Source of the DNA: Saprospiraceae bacterium
GTDB lineage: Bacteria; Bacteroidota; Bacteroidia; Chitinophagales; Saprospiraceae
Assembly (NCBI GenBank): GCA_021604865.1
Contig: BQJU01000006.1
Location: forward strand, 94,353-158,352
Direction of reading: 5' to 3'
DNA: 64,000 nucleotides
A model generated the notes under the pieces. That model searched no databases and had not been told where the DNA came from. It worked only from the letters and a program-made list of their open reading frames with translations. Made by a program: the position numbers and the translations under genes. Shown in pieces: positions 27,601 to 35,729 of this stretch (position 1 is the stretch's first letter; each line of letters opens with the position of its first letter).

Positions 27601-29151
27601 GGTTCCACCGAACCCAGTCCTCAACACGCTTATACCTCGCCTGGCACCTATGAGGTTTGTCTGACGGTAAGTAGTATTTGTGGCAATACTCAATCCTGTG
27701 AAACGATTACAATCAGTTGCCAGGAACCTGTGGCAGCTTATAACTTCACGGCTGATGAATTGGCATTATCCTTTACCGACAATTCTACCGGTAATGTCTC
27801 CAACTGGATGTGGACCTTCGGCGATGGAAGCACTTCTAGTCAGGTAAATCCACAACACACCTATGCGCTACCCGGCAATTATCAGGTTTGCCTCTCTGTG
27901 ACCGGTATTTGTGGCACGACACAAAGCTGCCAAACCATTAGCATAAGTTGTGCACCACCCACACCAGATTTTGGCATCACCATTGATGAACTAACCGTAA
28001 ACCTGCTTGACCAATCCACCGGTGCCCCAACCTCCTGGCAATGGGCCTTAAGCGATGGCACCGTGGTTTCCACTTCTGAATTTGCGCACACATTTGATAC
28101 TCCTGGCGAATACGAAATCTGCCTGACAGTGAGCAATATTTGTGGCACCAATACAGATTGTACGATCATCACGGTAAGTTGTGCTGCGCCACAGGCTGCC
28201 TTTACCAATAGTGCCGATGAATTGGCTGTCAGTTTTACTGACCTTACTACCGTAAATCCTACTGCCTGGAGCTGGGATTTTGGTGACGGCAGTATTTCCG
28301 ACCTTGCTTCGCCGATGCATACTTATGCCCTTCCGGGAAATTATACCGTTTGCCTGACCGCCAGTTCCATTTGTGGCATGATGACAACTTGTGAAGAAAT
28401 CAGCGTCAGTTGTGCGGCTCCCCAAGGTAGCTTTACGAATACCATCAATAGCCTGGAGGCCAGTTTTTCGGCTAGTTCCAGTGATGAGGTGGATACCTGG
28501 GCCTGGAACTTTGGCGATGGCGCCACAGCTTCGGGAGCTGAAGTATCCCACATCTATGAATTACCGGGGGAGTATACCGTTTGTGTCACGATCACCAATC
28601 TGTGTGGAAGCTCAGAATCTTGTGAAACCATTACCGTAAACTGTGTCGCACCGATGGCCCTTTTCTCCGTGAATGGGGATAGCCTGACCCAGATTTTCAA
28701 CGATGCTTCTACCAATGTTCCCACCCAATGGCTATGGGATTTTGGTGATGGCAATATTTCCACCGAACAGCATCCTATCCATACTTATGCTGAAGCAACC
28801 AGTTATTTGGTTTGCCTGCTTGCTACCAATGCCTGTGGTATGGATACGGTTTGCCAAACGATCCTGATCATCAATACTATACAGGACCCAAGTCAGCAGA
28901 TTGAGCTGACCATCAGTCCCAACCCTACCAGCAGCAAGGTGCAATTGAATTACCAGCTGACTACTGCCAGCCAGCTGGATCTGACGATCTTCAACAGCCA
29001 GGGCAAAAAAGTACAGCAACAAAGCTGGTTGGGTATCAATGGTGCTGACACACAATATGTGGATTTATCCGGATTACCGGCAGGGCTTTACCATTTTCTG
29101 CTGCGTGATGAATATGGTAAATGGGCGATGGGAAAGGTGATGAAGTTGTAG
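24643..29151 (+). CDS. Secreted protein: FG-GAP/VCBS repeats, ASPIC/UnbV domain, 12 PKD repeats, T9SS type A sorting domain
   Basis: About 1502 residues from MKYCLTVIYSFLFFYVQAQ (signal peptide); the frame extends 15 codons upstream, without support. Residues ~36-383 hold about seven FG-GAP-type calcium-binding repeats (for example DMNGDGLDD, DSDGDLDLY, DIDNDGDLD). An ASPIC/UnbV domain follows (~400-483, GIGARLELYG...SGESYG...WPSG). Then come 12 PKD repeats (~490-1410) with WxWxFGDG cores; the ninth is degenerate (WQWALSDG). Each PKD carries extra cysteines in the pattern VCLTVS-CG-C-VSC. The end (ISPNPTSSKVQL to GKVMKL) is a type A T9SS sorting domain. Cell-surface or secreted; ligand unknown. 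Confidence 0.93.
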   Translation: MKYCLTVIYSFLFFYVQAQFSFSDRSFLLSFSAAKSGAPMGVTDMNGDGLDDIIRLHQTRTLIIDYQVPGANFTGYNYGNLVGTQWSMCIADADKNGYNDVFTGGAYNGLKLLKANSSGTEYTLNTLSVLPVFLQGSNFADINNDGSVDIFACHDDGLSLPYANNGSGVFTHDPNLINPESTVPSDNSGNYGSIWTDYDSDGDLDLYISKCRLGITDPMDGRRLNLLFENNGNNQFSDVAESVGLRPLGQSWAADFADIDNDGDLDCFVINHDINDNLYINNGQGQFTDIINSSGMVPELNAAGEGIQVKFADFDNDGFLDLLYTTNGLNHCLFRNNGDYTFTNFAAAFPTTDRIHSAATGDLNNDGFIDIIASFGNGHNGWNASIDDKLFLNNGNDNSFLKVQLHGQASNVNGIGARLELYGAWGVQVREVRSGESYGIMTSMTQHFGIGQATGIDSLLVKWPSGVVDRVIAPSFNTTISINEGDLCNSFVAFQASIQSLEVQFSDQSTVGATSWMWTFGDGTTSTEENPTHTFASPDIYQVCLTVSGICGSGQICKDINVSCSIPLSAFGNTINNQTVAFEDQSTNIPDQWLWNFGDGMTSTVANPLHAYTEPGSYLVCLTVTNECGSDQSCNLITLGCAGASAAFTFEADEFVLEFSGESTVSGLDWNWDFGGGNTDQGIFVTHTFPGPGVYPVCLQVTTNCGPLTYCEEVEVTCAPPPANFNYGSSDLNYSFISDANPDIDIWSWDFGDGTFSNFPNPLHSFPTFGQYEVCLTVGNDCGMSETCQIINVACDPPQANFGMSVDELVIELSDLSVLNPMEWLWDFGDGNTSAEINTTHTYNLPGTYEVCLTVSGDCGSSESCQTVTVSCAAPEANFFTDPIALQLNCVDLSTNNPTSWLWDFGDGSSSTEQSPSHTYDAPGSYGVCLVATSICGSTEFCQVISISCTAPGAGFSFEDDDLNVDFTDLSVNGPTQWLWNFGDGTGSTEPSPQHAYTSPGTYEVCLTVSSICGNTQSCETITISCQEPVAAYNFTADELALSFTDNSTGNVSNWMWTFGDGSTSSQVNPQHTYALPGNYQVCLSVTGICGTTQSCQTISISCAPPTPDFGITIDELTVNLLDQSTGAPTSWQWALSDGTVVSTSEFAHTFDTPGEYEICLTVSNICGTNTDCTIITVSCAAPQAAFTNSADELAVSFTDLTTVNPTAWSWDFGDGSISDLASPMHTYALPGNYTVCLTASSICGMMTTCEEISVSCAAPQGSFTNTINSLEASFSASSSDEVDTWAWNFGDGATASGAEVSHIYELPGEYTVCVTITNLCGSSESCETITVNCVAPMALFSVNGDSLTQIFNDASTNVPTQWLWDFGDGNISTEQHPIHTYAEATSYLVCLLATNACGMDTVCQTILIINTIQDPSQQIELTISPNPTSSKVQLNYQLTTASQLDLTIFNSQGKKVQQQSWLGINGADTQYVDLSGLPAGLYHFLLRDEYGKWAMGKVMKL

Positions 29152-29169
29152 CCGTTTTGAGTGGCATTG

Positions 29170-29195
29170 AACGGGTGGAAATTTTTCCGCCCGTT
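29170..29195 (+). terminator. Hairpin after the PKD gene
   Basis: AACGGGTGGAAA (29170-29181) pairs with TTTCCGCCCGTT (29184-29195), 12 pairs including one G-U, with a 2-base gap. It lies 18 bases after the stop codon. No T-run follows at once. Confidence 0.5.
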
Positions 29196-29235
29196 AGTTA
29201 CTACCGAAAACCATGAGTCACACAGAATTTAGTGC

Positions 29236-29270
29236 AAATTTGGCAGGCACGACTCGTACCTGCCAAATTT
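29236..29270 (+). terminator. Rho-independent-type terminator after the PKD gene
   Basis: AAATTTGGCAGG (29236-29247) is complementary to CCTGCCAAATTT (29259-29270). The stem can extend inward by three more pairs past one mismatch. It is followed by TTT GG, and the right arm itself ends in T's, giving a run of six T's. Second of two hairpins behind the 4.5-kb gene. Confidence 0.65.
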
Positions 29271-29378
29271 TTTGGCTGTGTTCGCAGTGGTTTGCAGATG
29301 CATCATGGAAAAAAGCTGGCTTTCAGCGCTTTAAGGCAACCAAATGAATTTGGTGGGTACGAGACACTGCACCTTCCC

Positions 29379-31184
29379 TCAATCCTGCCCATTAGAAATC
29401 GGCACCTCTGGCAATATTTCCGTGGTAATCGGCTCAGGCTCCGGAGCTGGTGGGTCAGGACGGATGGATGGGAAGGACAATATGCCCTTCACTGGGCGCA
29501 CTGAGCGCAGCCCCGAACGTAAGCTCTGCAGATGTACATCCATCGACAAGTTGAAATTGCTCATATTGCGGTCATCAATCTTGTCGAGCGGGTAGGTGGC
29601 TACGGTTTCCAGGGTAAGCAGGAACCGGTGGCGCTGCGGATCGGGTAAAATTTCGACTACCTTGACATTGAGGGTCTGGCCACTACTTCTAACTTGTAGG
29701 TTTTCGATATAGGGGACATTCATAAAGTCTACTGGGTTATCACGATCTTCGATTTCCAGGCCAAATTTCCATTGGAAGGAAAAGCGGCGGTCCTCCTGGA
29801 TGCTCAGATCAAAACGCCCCTCTCCTACTGAAGCAACCGGATGAGCACTGGTTTGCACCTCTTCGTTGATCAAAAAACGTAGATAATGGCCACCAAGTGA
29901 TTTTCGGCTGCGGATGCGGTACGATAGGTTGACTTTGCCGGGGCGTTCGGCAAGCGGGCCCCTGAAATGGGTAGCCGCTGGTCGGCCACTCACCGTAAAC
30001 CGGCAGCCATAAGTCCCATCATCCTGTTGAAAATATTCGGCATCCAGGTGGGGTTTGCTATCGTATACTCCCGGTGTTACGTTTTCCAATACCCAAAAAT
30101 TTTGGGTCATTTCCTGAGGAATACCTTCGATGATCAGGTAATGTTGATGCAAGGTTCCCTCCGTCATCAGGGGAAAATCGTGAGCTTTTTGGAAAGTCGG
30201 TTTGAGGGTTTCAAAATACCGGCCGATGCTTTCGGGGCTAGGTAATGGCGCGTACAGGCTGGGGCGTTGGTAGTAATTTTCAAAATCAGTAAAAATGAGG
30301 GTCTCCCAGTTGGTGCCAGCAAAATTACCACGGGTACTGCTACCGGCGCCAAAGCTAGCCTTGAGGTGTGCAGCTAATGGTCCGTTGATATTGATCCCCA
30401 CTTGCGACTCGATGCGGAAATTTTCTTCGGCCACCGTCTCCTGTTTGACCAATACCCCTTCAAATCCCTTCAGGTAAAAAGCATTGTTAATCAGGTTCGG
30501 ATGCTCAGTATAAAATTTCCAGAGCGTCATCATGGCGCTAATGGTACGGCTATCATTGGCTTCGAGAATCAGCCGCATAGGAGAAACAAAGGAACCCGAT
30601 ACCGCCATTACTGTCGATTCTCGGCGGTCGTCGGTATCCAGGGCCGTTTTAAAGGCAGCATAGGGTGGTTCAATACCCGCATCCAGGGCTGCTTTTAGGT
30701 AGCCGCTACAGTTTTTGGTGAGTACAAAGGCATCAAAATTTTCATCGGCATTCACGGTAAACTGGTCGGGCAAGCCATCAATCTTCAAAATGCGATTGGG
30801 CAAATATTTGATTTCATCAAAAGGAGCTTCTATCTCGCGGCGGTCAAAGATGTAATTCATCAACCCTCCTCCACGTATGTCGGCCATTTCTACACGTGTA
30901 CGCAAAGTACGTCTGCCCAGAAACTTTTCGATGTCGCGAGGCACATAATCCCGCTTGGTATCGGAAACATCAAAACCACAAAAATCACAATGATTGCGAA
31001 AAATCTTTTGCAAGGCATAGCCTAAAGACAAACGAGAATGACTCTTTATCGGCGGCCAGCTTTCCCGGCGGTATCTTTCTATCTTTTTCCGAACCTTGTC
31101 CATATTCTGGGCAGGTAAGGAATCAGCCCCCGTAAGTAAAATAAAGGTAAAAAGTAAAAATAAGGCGTATCTGCTTCTCCGCAT
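29379..31184 (-). CDS. Exported protein of unknown family
   Basis: 601 residues with a clear signal peptide (MRRSRYALFLLFTFILLTG, then ADSLPAQ). I do not recognise a domain. Visible features: a Cys pair near the start of the mature protein (HCDFCGFD), a predicted mixed alpha/beta middle with an MRLILEANDSRTISAMM segment, a beta-rich second half (about 360-560), and a Pro/Glu-rich tail (PDPPAPEPEPITTEILPEVP). No C-terminal T9SS domain and no lipobox, so a periplasmic or outer-membrane-associated location is likely. Codon use and length leave no doubt it is a gene. Flanking genes give no functional hint. Confidence 0.85.
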   Translation of the reverse strand: MRRSRYALFLLFTFILLTGADSLPAQNMDKVRKKIERYRRESWPPIKSHSRLSLGYALQKIFRNHCDFCGFDVSDTKRDYVPRDIEKFLGRRTLRTRVEMADIRGGGLMNYIFDRREIEAPFDEIKYLPNRILKIDGLPDQFTVNADENFDAFVLTKNCSGYLKAALDAGIEPPYAAFKTALDTDDRRESTVMAVSGSFVSPMRLILEANDSRTISAMMTLWKFYTEHPNLINNAFYLKGFEGVLVKQETVAEENFRIESQVGININGPLAAHLKASFGAGSSTRGNFAGTNWETLIFTDFENYYQRPSLYAPLPSPESIGRYFETLKPTFQKAHDFPLMTEGTLHQHYLIIEGIPQEMTQNFWVLENVTPGVYDSKPHLDAEYFQQDDGTYGCRFTVSGRPAATHFRGPLAERPGKVNLSYRIRSRKSLGGHYLRFLINEEVQTSAHPVASVGEGRFDLSIQEDRRFSFQWKFGLEIEDRDNPVDFMNVPYIENLQVRSSGQTLNVKVVEILPDPQRHRFLLTLETVATYPLDKIDDRNMSNFNLSMDVHLQSLRSGLRSVRPVKGILSFPSIRPDPPAPEPEPITTEILPEVPISNGQD

Positions 31185-31265
31185 AAATGCTACTATTTTG
31201 GAAATTTTGAACTTGTTTGGGGGTGGTCAATTGGATAAAAGAGTCCCCAAACATGCTCTATAACG

Positions 31266-31284
31266 AATGCATGAGGCATGCATT
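31266..31284. repeat. Short palindrome between two minus-strand genes
   Basis: AATGCATG (31266-31273) and CATGCATT (31277-31284) form an 8-bp palindrome with a 3-base centre. It lies between the M28 peptidase stop and the start of the unknown exported protein. It could be an operator or a weak terminator. Confidence 0.35.
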
Positions 31285-31327
31285 ATATGCAACGCAGAAA
31301 ATCGAAAAAGTTACACCAAAAAGTGAA

Positions 31328-32851
31328 TTATTTGTCTCCATAGAGTGCTTTGCCCGCAGCTTCGTATTTGTCTCCTTCCACCCAAATCGGCTTTTGCGGA
31401 TTATTGGCAATCAGTCTGGCCGTAAAGGCAAAAGATTGGCAAAATTTGAGCAAATAGTCAAAATCCAAAGAATCCGCATCGTCAGAAACCTGGTGATAAC
31501 GCGACATCATCACTTCATCAAAAGTTTTAAAACCAGGAGAAAAACAAAGTGCCGGCACTCCTTTCGCTGCAAAAGAAACATTGTCAGACCGATCAAAAAG
31601 GTTTTGCTCCGGAGCGGGGTCAGCAACCAGTTCTTTGCCAAACGACTCTATACCCTGATGTAACAGATTGTCTATGCCTGTTCGGCCATACCCCATCACC
31701 ACAATAAGGGAAGTATCATTATATCCTGCACCATCAGAATTGAGGTTGAAAATCGTTTTGTCAAGTGGAACTAAAGGGTGACTTGCATAATAGCTACTGC
31801 CCAACAAGCCCAACTCTTCCCCCGTTACGGCCAGGATAATCACCGAGCGTTTGGGTCTCAATTGAGCAAACGACTGGGCGGCACTCATCAGGGCGACAAC
31901 ACCCATGGCATTATCACGGGCACCATTGAAGATACTATCTTCAGCCGTAAAGGCTCCACCGCCGTCCTTGCCAGTGCCTACGTGATCGTAGTGTGCAGAA
32001 AGCAAAACATATTCATCCTTTAATTCAGGATCGGAGCCTTCCAAAATACCGATGACATTCTGTGAAGAAATCGCCTCAGTGGCAAAACCATTATTGTTTA
32101 TACCAATTTTGGCTTTCTTACCTTTGGTAATGGGTTCCAGCATAGTTTCATTGGGTTCCTTCATCCAGATATAAGGGATACCCGTACTGACACCTTCCTC
32201 ATTTGCATCGGCCACCTGCAGACTTGATTTACCAAAATAGGAGGTGAAAAATTTCCAGGGGAAAGGCAGTTTATAAATTTCTACTAAGGCCAGGGCACCA
32301 TTTTCTGTAGCAATTTTCCGCTTGAGCTTCATGGCTTTGAAAGTGGCTTGCGGGTTGAATTCTCCGGGCAGTCCAGAAAGCACAAAAACCACTTTCCCTT
32401 TGACTTTCAGTCCTTTATAATCATCCTGTCCTGTAGCCTCATCCACCCAACCGTAATTAGCGAATACAGCTTTGGCATCCTCAAAGTTAGTAGCAGCGCC
32501 GCCTAATACCACAAAATCCTCCTTAAAGGTAAGGGCCTGACCATCAATGCTTAATGCAGCTGCTTCCGGCGGGTTTACTTTTTGAAAAGGAATAGACTGA
32601 TAATAACTATCCAGGCCTGGCGCTTTTTGATATCCCAATGCTTCCAGCTGGCTGGCCAAAAAACGGGCCGCTATATTATTGCCTTCCGAACCAGTCCGTC
32701 GTCCTTGCAGATCATCAGAAGCAAGGAATCGCAATGCCGACTCCACTTCGTATTTTTGAAGTTGAAATTCAGGAAGTTTAGCCTCCTGGCTGGTTTGAGC
32801 AGCAAGTGTAGAGGCTAGCAATAAACAAATGAACAGATGAATTTTTTTCAT
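31328..32851 (-). CDS. M28 family zinc aminopeptidase, exported
   Basis: 507 residues with a signal peptide (MKKIHLFICLLLASTLAAQ). The catalytic domain has the expected co-catalytic zinc ligands: His in SAHYDHVG, Asp in GARDNAMG, Glu pair in TGEELGLLGS, Asp in NLNSDGAGY and a late His in SRYHQVSDD. Between the first helices and the zinc site lies an insert of about 150 residues (about 125-265, with KGKVVFVLSGLPGEF) of the PA (protease-associated) type. Known relatives are aminopeptidases that trim peptides in the periplasm or outside the cell. Specificity unknown. Confidence 0.9.
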   Translation of the reverse strand: MKKIHLFICLLLASTLAAQTSQEAKLPEFQLQKYEVESALRFLASDDLQGRRTGSEGNNIAARFLASQLEALGYQKAPGLDSYYQSIPFQKVNPPEAAALSIDGQALTFKEDFVVLGGAATNFEDAKAVFANYGWVDEATGQDDYKGLKVKGKVVFVLSGLPGEFNPQATFKAMKLKRKIATENGALALVEIYKLPFPWKFFTSYFGKSSLQVADANEEGVSTGIPYIWMKEPNETMLEPITKGKKAKIGINNNGFATEAISSQNVIGILEGSDPELKDEYVLLSAHYDHVGTGKDGGGAFTAEDSIFNGARDNAMGVVALMSAAQSFAQLRPKRSVIILAVTGEELGLLGSSYYASHPLVPLDKTIFNLNSDGAGYNDTSLIVVMGYGRTGIDNLLHQGIESFGKELVADPAPEQNLFDRSDNVSFAAKGVPALCFSPGFKTFDEVMMSRYHQVSDDADSLDFDYLLKFCQSFAFTARLIANNPQKPIWVEGDKYEAAGKALYGDK

Positions 32852-32898
32852 GAACTATGTTTTAGCAATTTTTTAGATCTTAAGAGGGCTGTAATAAA

Positions 32899-33024
32899 GA
32901 TGGTGAAGGGTGCTGGAAGAGGATTAATCCACCCTTTCCACTCCTTCCAAAGGTGTTACAACGATGTTCTGATATCGTGAAGGGTACTGGATGAGATCAA
33001 CCCATCTCTTCCATTTTTCCAGCC
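32899..33024. repeat. Two imperfect ~50-bp direct repeats between genes
   Basis: Copy A (about 32899-32950) and copy B (about 32972-33024) share the pattern GTGAAGGGT-CTGGA-GAGAT/GG-ATCAACCCA/ACC-CTTTCCA. Copy A can also fold on itself (GTGAAGGGTG against CACCCTTTCCAC). They lie between the MazG-like gene and the M28 peptidase gene on the minus strand. Confidence 0.45.
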
Positions 33025-33038
33025 TTCCATTTCTACCC

Positions 33039-33509
33039 CTACTGTTCCAAAATACTACGCAAATCCGCCGGGCTATAGTTGATTGATTTCAAGGTTTTAT
33101 TATCGGAAGAACGATAAACGAGGTACAAGCCATTCACCTCTTTGATATAACTATCGTACCCTTCCTTTTTTTTATAATGTTGTACGGTAGCTTCAGCTTC
33201 TTCCATGGTTTTACAACCTTTGCTCATGTTAGAACGTTGTACTTCATCAAAAAGGGAACGGAATTTTTCACCCAGGCCGAATTCGAGAACTGCTCCAGCC
33301 AAAACGTATTGGATATCACAAAGGGCATCTGCAATTTCTACCAGGTCCTTGTCCTCGATGGCACCAACGAGTTCTTTCAATTCTTCGGCAAGGAGGGCTA
33401 CCCTAAGCTTGCAGCGCTTTTCAGCTGGGATGATTGGTTGTGGCTCAATGGGGTGTTGAAAAGTCTGGTGAAAAGCAGCCACCTGGTTAAGCGCATCAAG
33501 TTTTTCCAT
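33039..33509 (-). CDS. MazG-like nucleoside triphosphate pyrophosphohydrolase
   Basis: 156 residues. All-alpha NTP pyrophosphatase fold with the magnesium-binding acidic pattern EELKE ... EIADALCDIQYVLAG (about residues 42-72), the EExxE/ExxD arrangement of the MazG/phosphoribosyl-ATP pyrophosphohydrolase superfamily. The C-terminal ~50 residues (YKKKEGYDSYIKEVNGLYLVYRSSDNKTLKSINY) carry a small beta extension seen in related Bacteroidota and phage proteins. Likely hydrolyses (d)NTPs to monophosphates; substrate unknown. Confidence 0.83.
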   Translation of the reverse strand: MEKLDALNQVAAFHQTFQHPIEPQPIIPAEKRCKLRVALLAEELKELVGAIEDKDLVEIADALCDIQYVLAGAVLEFGLGEKFRSLFDEVQRSNMSKGCKTMEEAEATVQHYKKKEGYDSYIKEVNGLYLVYRSSDNKTLKSINYSPADLRSILEQ

Positions 33510-33575
33510 AATTAAAATTTGTTGTTCAGCCGGCGTCCCGGGTACAAGTGAAATTAATCAAGCCGCTAAAATAGT

Positions 33576-33606
33576 ACCTATTTTTAGGTTACCTATTTTT
33601 TTTAGG
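33576..33606. promoter_or_regulatory. ACCTA/TAGGT repeats upstream of the decarboxylase promoter
   Basis: ACCTA-TTTT-TAGGT at 33576-33589 is followed directly by ACCTA and another TAGG (33591-33606). This doubled inverted repeat sits just upstream of the promoter of the decarboxylase gene and may be an operator. Confidence 0.3.
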
Positions 33607-33613
33607 CAAAATA

Positions 33614-33647
33614 TTGGGTTTATAATTTCAATTTTTATCTACTTTTG
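33614..33647 (+). promoter_or_regulatory. Bacteroidota-type promoter for the arginine-decarboxylase-type gene
   Basis: TACTTTTG at 33640-33647 is an exact TAnnTTTG match; a TTGG at 33614-33617 lies about 23 bases upstream, slightly longer than the usual spacer. Predicted start near 33654, about 48 bases before the GTG start at 33702. Confidence 0.5.
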
Positions 33648-33701
33648 CACCGCTTTGGTGAATGCATTCTTATTCCATCATCTGCTTAACTTGTATGGCC
33701 A

Positions 33702-35099
33702 GTGACCAACCGATACTTTGAGCTAATCGACCAAACTTTTTATTTTCCACAGGAGGGATTTGATATTGAAGACGGCTATTTGGTTTTTAATGGGATTCCC
33801 TTGATCCATCTGATTGAGAAATACGGAACTCCGCTAAAAATCAGCTATCTTCCCAAAATTGGATCACAAATAAAGAAAGCCCGGAACATGTTTACCAGGG
33901 CAATGAAATCCCTTGGATACGCCGGTAAATACCGATATTGTTATTGCACAAAAAGTTCACATTTCAGCTACGTATTGGATGAAGTGCTGGATCATGGCGT
34001 GGAAATTGAAACTTCCTCTGCTTTTGATATCGACATCATTCGAAAATTATACGCCCAAAAAAAGCTTGACAAAAAAATCATTATCATTTGTAATGGTTTC
34101 AAGCCAGAGAACTACCTGGAGAAAATTGTAGGGCTAATCAATGATGGGTTTACAAATGTAGTGCCGGTGGTTGACAATTACCACGAACTGGACTATTACG
34201 ATGCACACGTGAAAGGCACGTGTAAAATAGGTATCCGGATGGCCACGGAAGAAGAGCCCAATTTTGAGTTTTATACCTCCCGTCTGGGCATCCGCAATTC
34301 CAAACTACTGGATTTTTATCACGATAAAATTGCCAATAATCCGAAGTTCAAACTAAAAATGCTGCATTTCTTTGTAGATACCGGCATTAAGGATAATCTC
34401 TATTATTGGGGAGAGCTCAAAAAAGCCATTAAGATCTATTGTGAGCTCAAGCGGCATTCTGATGACCTAAGAGCCATTAATATTGGTGGCGGTATGCCCA
34501 TCCGCAATTCGTTGGGTTTTGAATTTGATTACAAATATATGGTTCGGGAAATTGTGAGCAACATCCTGCACGCCTGTGAAGAGGAAGAGGTGCCCGAGCC
34601 AGATATCTTTACCGAGTTTGGAAAATATACTGTCGGCGAAAGCGCTGCGACTATCTTCTCTGTGCTGGCTCAAAAGCAGCAAAACGACTCGGAAATGTGG
34701 TACATGATCGACAATTCATTGATGACTACCCTACCCGATACCTGGGGCATTAGCGAACGTTTTATATTGTTGCCCATCAATAAATGGCAAAACGAATATC
34801 GACGCGTCAATATCGGCGGACTAAGTTGTGACAACTCGGATTATTACAATTCGGAAGTGCACGAAAGTCAGGTCTATCTACCTTCCTATTCTCCCGATGA
34901 AAAGGAGCCCCTTTATCTGGGCTTTTTCCACACGGGAGCGTATCAGGATAGTATTAGTGGATATGGCGGCATTAAACATTGTTTGATTCCTGCGCCCAAA
35001 CACATTATCATTGACAAAGACAAGCAGGGCAACCTCGTGGATAGGCTTTATTCTCCTGAACAATCTTCCGAACAAATGCTGAAAATCCTTGGCTATTAA
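33702..35099 (+). CDS. PLP-dependent decarboxylase, arginine decarboxylase-type (alanine racemase fold)
   Basis: 465 residues, starting with GTG (an upstream ATG at 33695 is out of frame). The sequence has the alanine-racemase-like barrel of group IV decarboxylases: the PLP lysine lies in YCYCTKSSHF (where YxVKAN is usual), followed by GVEIETSSAFDID, HFFVDTGIKD, the phosphate-binding glycine loop NIGGGMPI, and in the C-terminal beta domain EFGKYTVGESA and a late CDNSDYYN segment with the conserved Cys-Asp. Proteins of this length and sequence are annotated as biosynthetic arginine decarboxylase in Bacteroidota (agmatine and polyamine synthesis). Substrate assignment rests on that similarity. 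Confidence 0.83.
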   Translation: MTNRYFELIDQTFYFPQEGFDIEDGYLVFNGIPLIHLIEKYGTPLKISYLPKIGSQIKKARNMFTRAMKSLGYAGKYRYCYCTKSSHFSYVLDEVLDHGVEIETSSAFDIDIIRKLYAQKKLDKKIIIICNGFKPENYLEKIVGLINDGFTNVVPVVDNYHELDYYDAHVKGTCKIGIRMATEEEPNFEFYTSRLGIRNSKLLDFYHDKIANNPKFKLKMLHFFVDTGIKDNLYYWGELKKAIKIYCELKRHSDDLRAINIGGGMPIRNSLGFEFDYKYMVREIVSNILHACEEEEVPEPDIFTEFGKYTVGESAATIFSVLAQKQQNDSEMWYMIDNSLMTTLPDTWGISERFILLPINKWQNEYRRVNIGGLSCDNSDYYNSEVHESQVYLPSYSPDEKEPLYLGFFHTGAYQDSISGYGGIKHCLIPAPKHIIIDKDKQGNLVDRLYSPEQSSEQMLKILGY

Positions 35100-35111
35100 A
35101 CAAATTAATAT

Positions 35112-35142
35112 TTTGCTTATCCAAATAATCTCTATAGATTTG
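35112..35142 (+). promoter_or_regulatory. Consensus Bacteroidota promoter
   Basis: TTTG at 35112-35115 and TAGATTTG at 35135-35142 with a 19-base spacer match the -33/-7 consensus exactly. Start predicted near 35149, 18 bases before the ATG at 35167. It shows that the following gene is transcribed separately from the decarboxylase gene. Confidence 0.6.
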
Positions 35143-35166
35143 AGAAACTAAACTTTAGTGCTAACT

Positions 35167-35724
35167 ATGTCCATATTTGATAAGTTAATGGCCTTTTTTC
35201 AAAATAAAAATCCGGACAAGATAGCGCAACAAGAGGCTGTAATTATGCAAAAACCAACGACTAAATACACAACTAAAATGGTTAACTCTGTTTCCTTCTC
35301 TTCTGACATGAAGACGCTCTACCTCATTGATGATGGCAGGGCAATCGCCTTTTCCATTGATGATAAAAGAGGCGTTTTTATCGGCACACTAAAGGGACAG
35401 ATTACTGTTGTTACAGGTATTGGACCCAAAGGTACCGCAGACGAAAGCCCAAGTGGTGATGACCCAGGCATGATCGCTTCAGCCGCAGCTGCCGCCCCTG
35501 CCGTTGGCAAAACGGTAAAACTATCCGTGAAAGGCAACCAGTATACTACATTTTACAATACTGAAAATCAGTTTTTAGCCATTATCGGAGCAACGGATAT
35601 CGACATCAGCATCAGCGCTCCGGAAGAAGTAAAATGCGAACACTTCATATTCGACATAAAAAATAAAGTGCTCAAAGTAAGAAGAATTGGCAATGCCCTC
35701 GAAATCCAGGAGCTGGATAAATAA
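35167..35724 (+). CDS. Cytoplasmic protein of unknown function
   Basis: About 185 residues from MSIFDKLMAFFQNKN (a TTA-MLT extension to 35158 would add three codons). Predicted all-beta core (YLIDDGRAIAFSIDDKRGVFIGT ... FLAIIGATDIDISI, cited in part) interrupted by an Ala/Gly/Ser-rich loop (SGDDPGMIASAAAAAPAVG). No signal peptide or membrane helix. I recognise no family. It has its own near-perfect promoter, so it is probably well expressed; it is convergent with the next gene (5-base gap). Confidence 0.8.
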   Translation: MSIFDKLMAFFQNKNPDKIAQQEAVIMQKPTTKYTTKMVNSVSFSSDMKTLYLIDDGRAIAFSIDDKRGVFIGTLKGQITVVTGIGPKGTADESPSGDDPGMIASAAAAAPAVGKTVKLSVKGNQYTTFYNTENQFLAIIGATDIDISISAPEEVKCEHFIFDIKNKVLKVRRIGNALEIQELDK

Positions 35725-35729
35725 TAACA

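Noticed and set aside
30402..30698. Plus-strand open frame of 98 codons inside the exported protein gene
   Set aside because: Antisense shadow of a gene with a signal peptide and consistent codon use.
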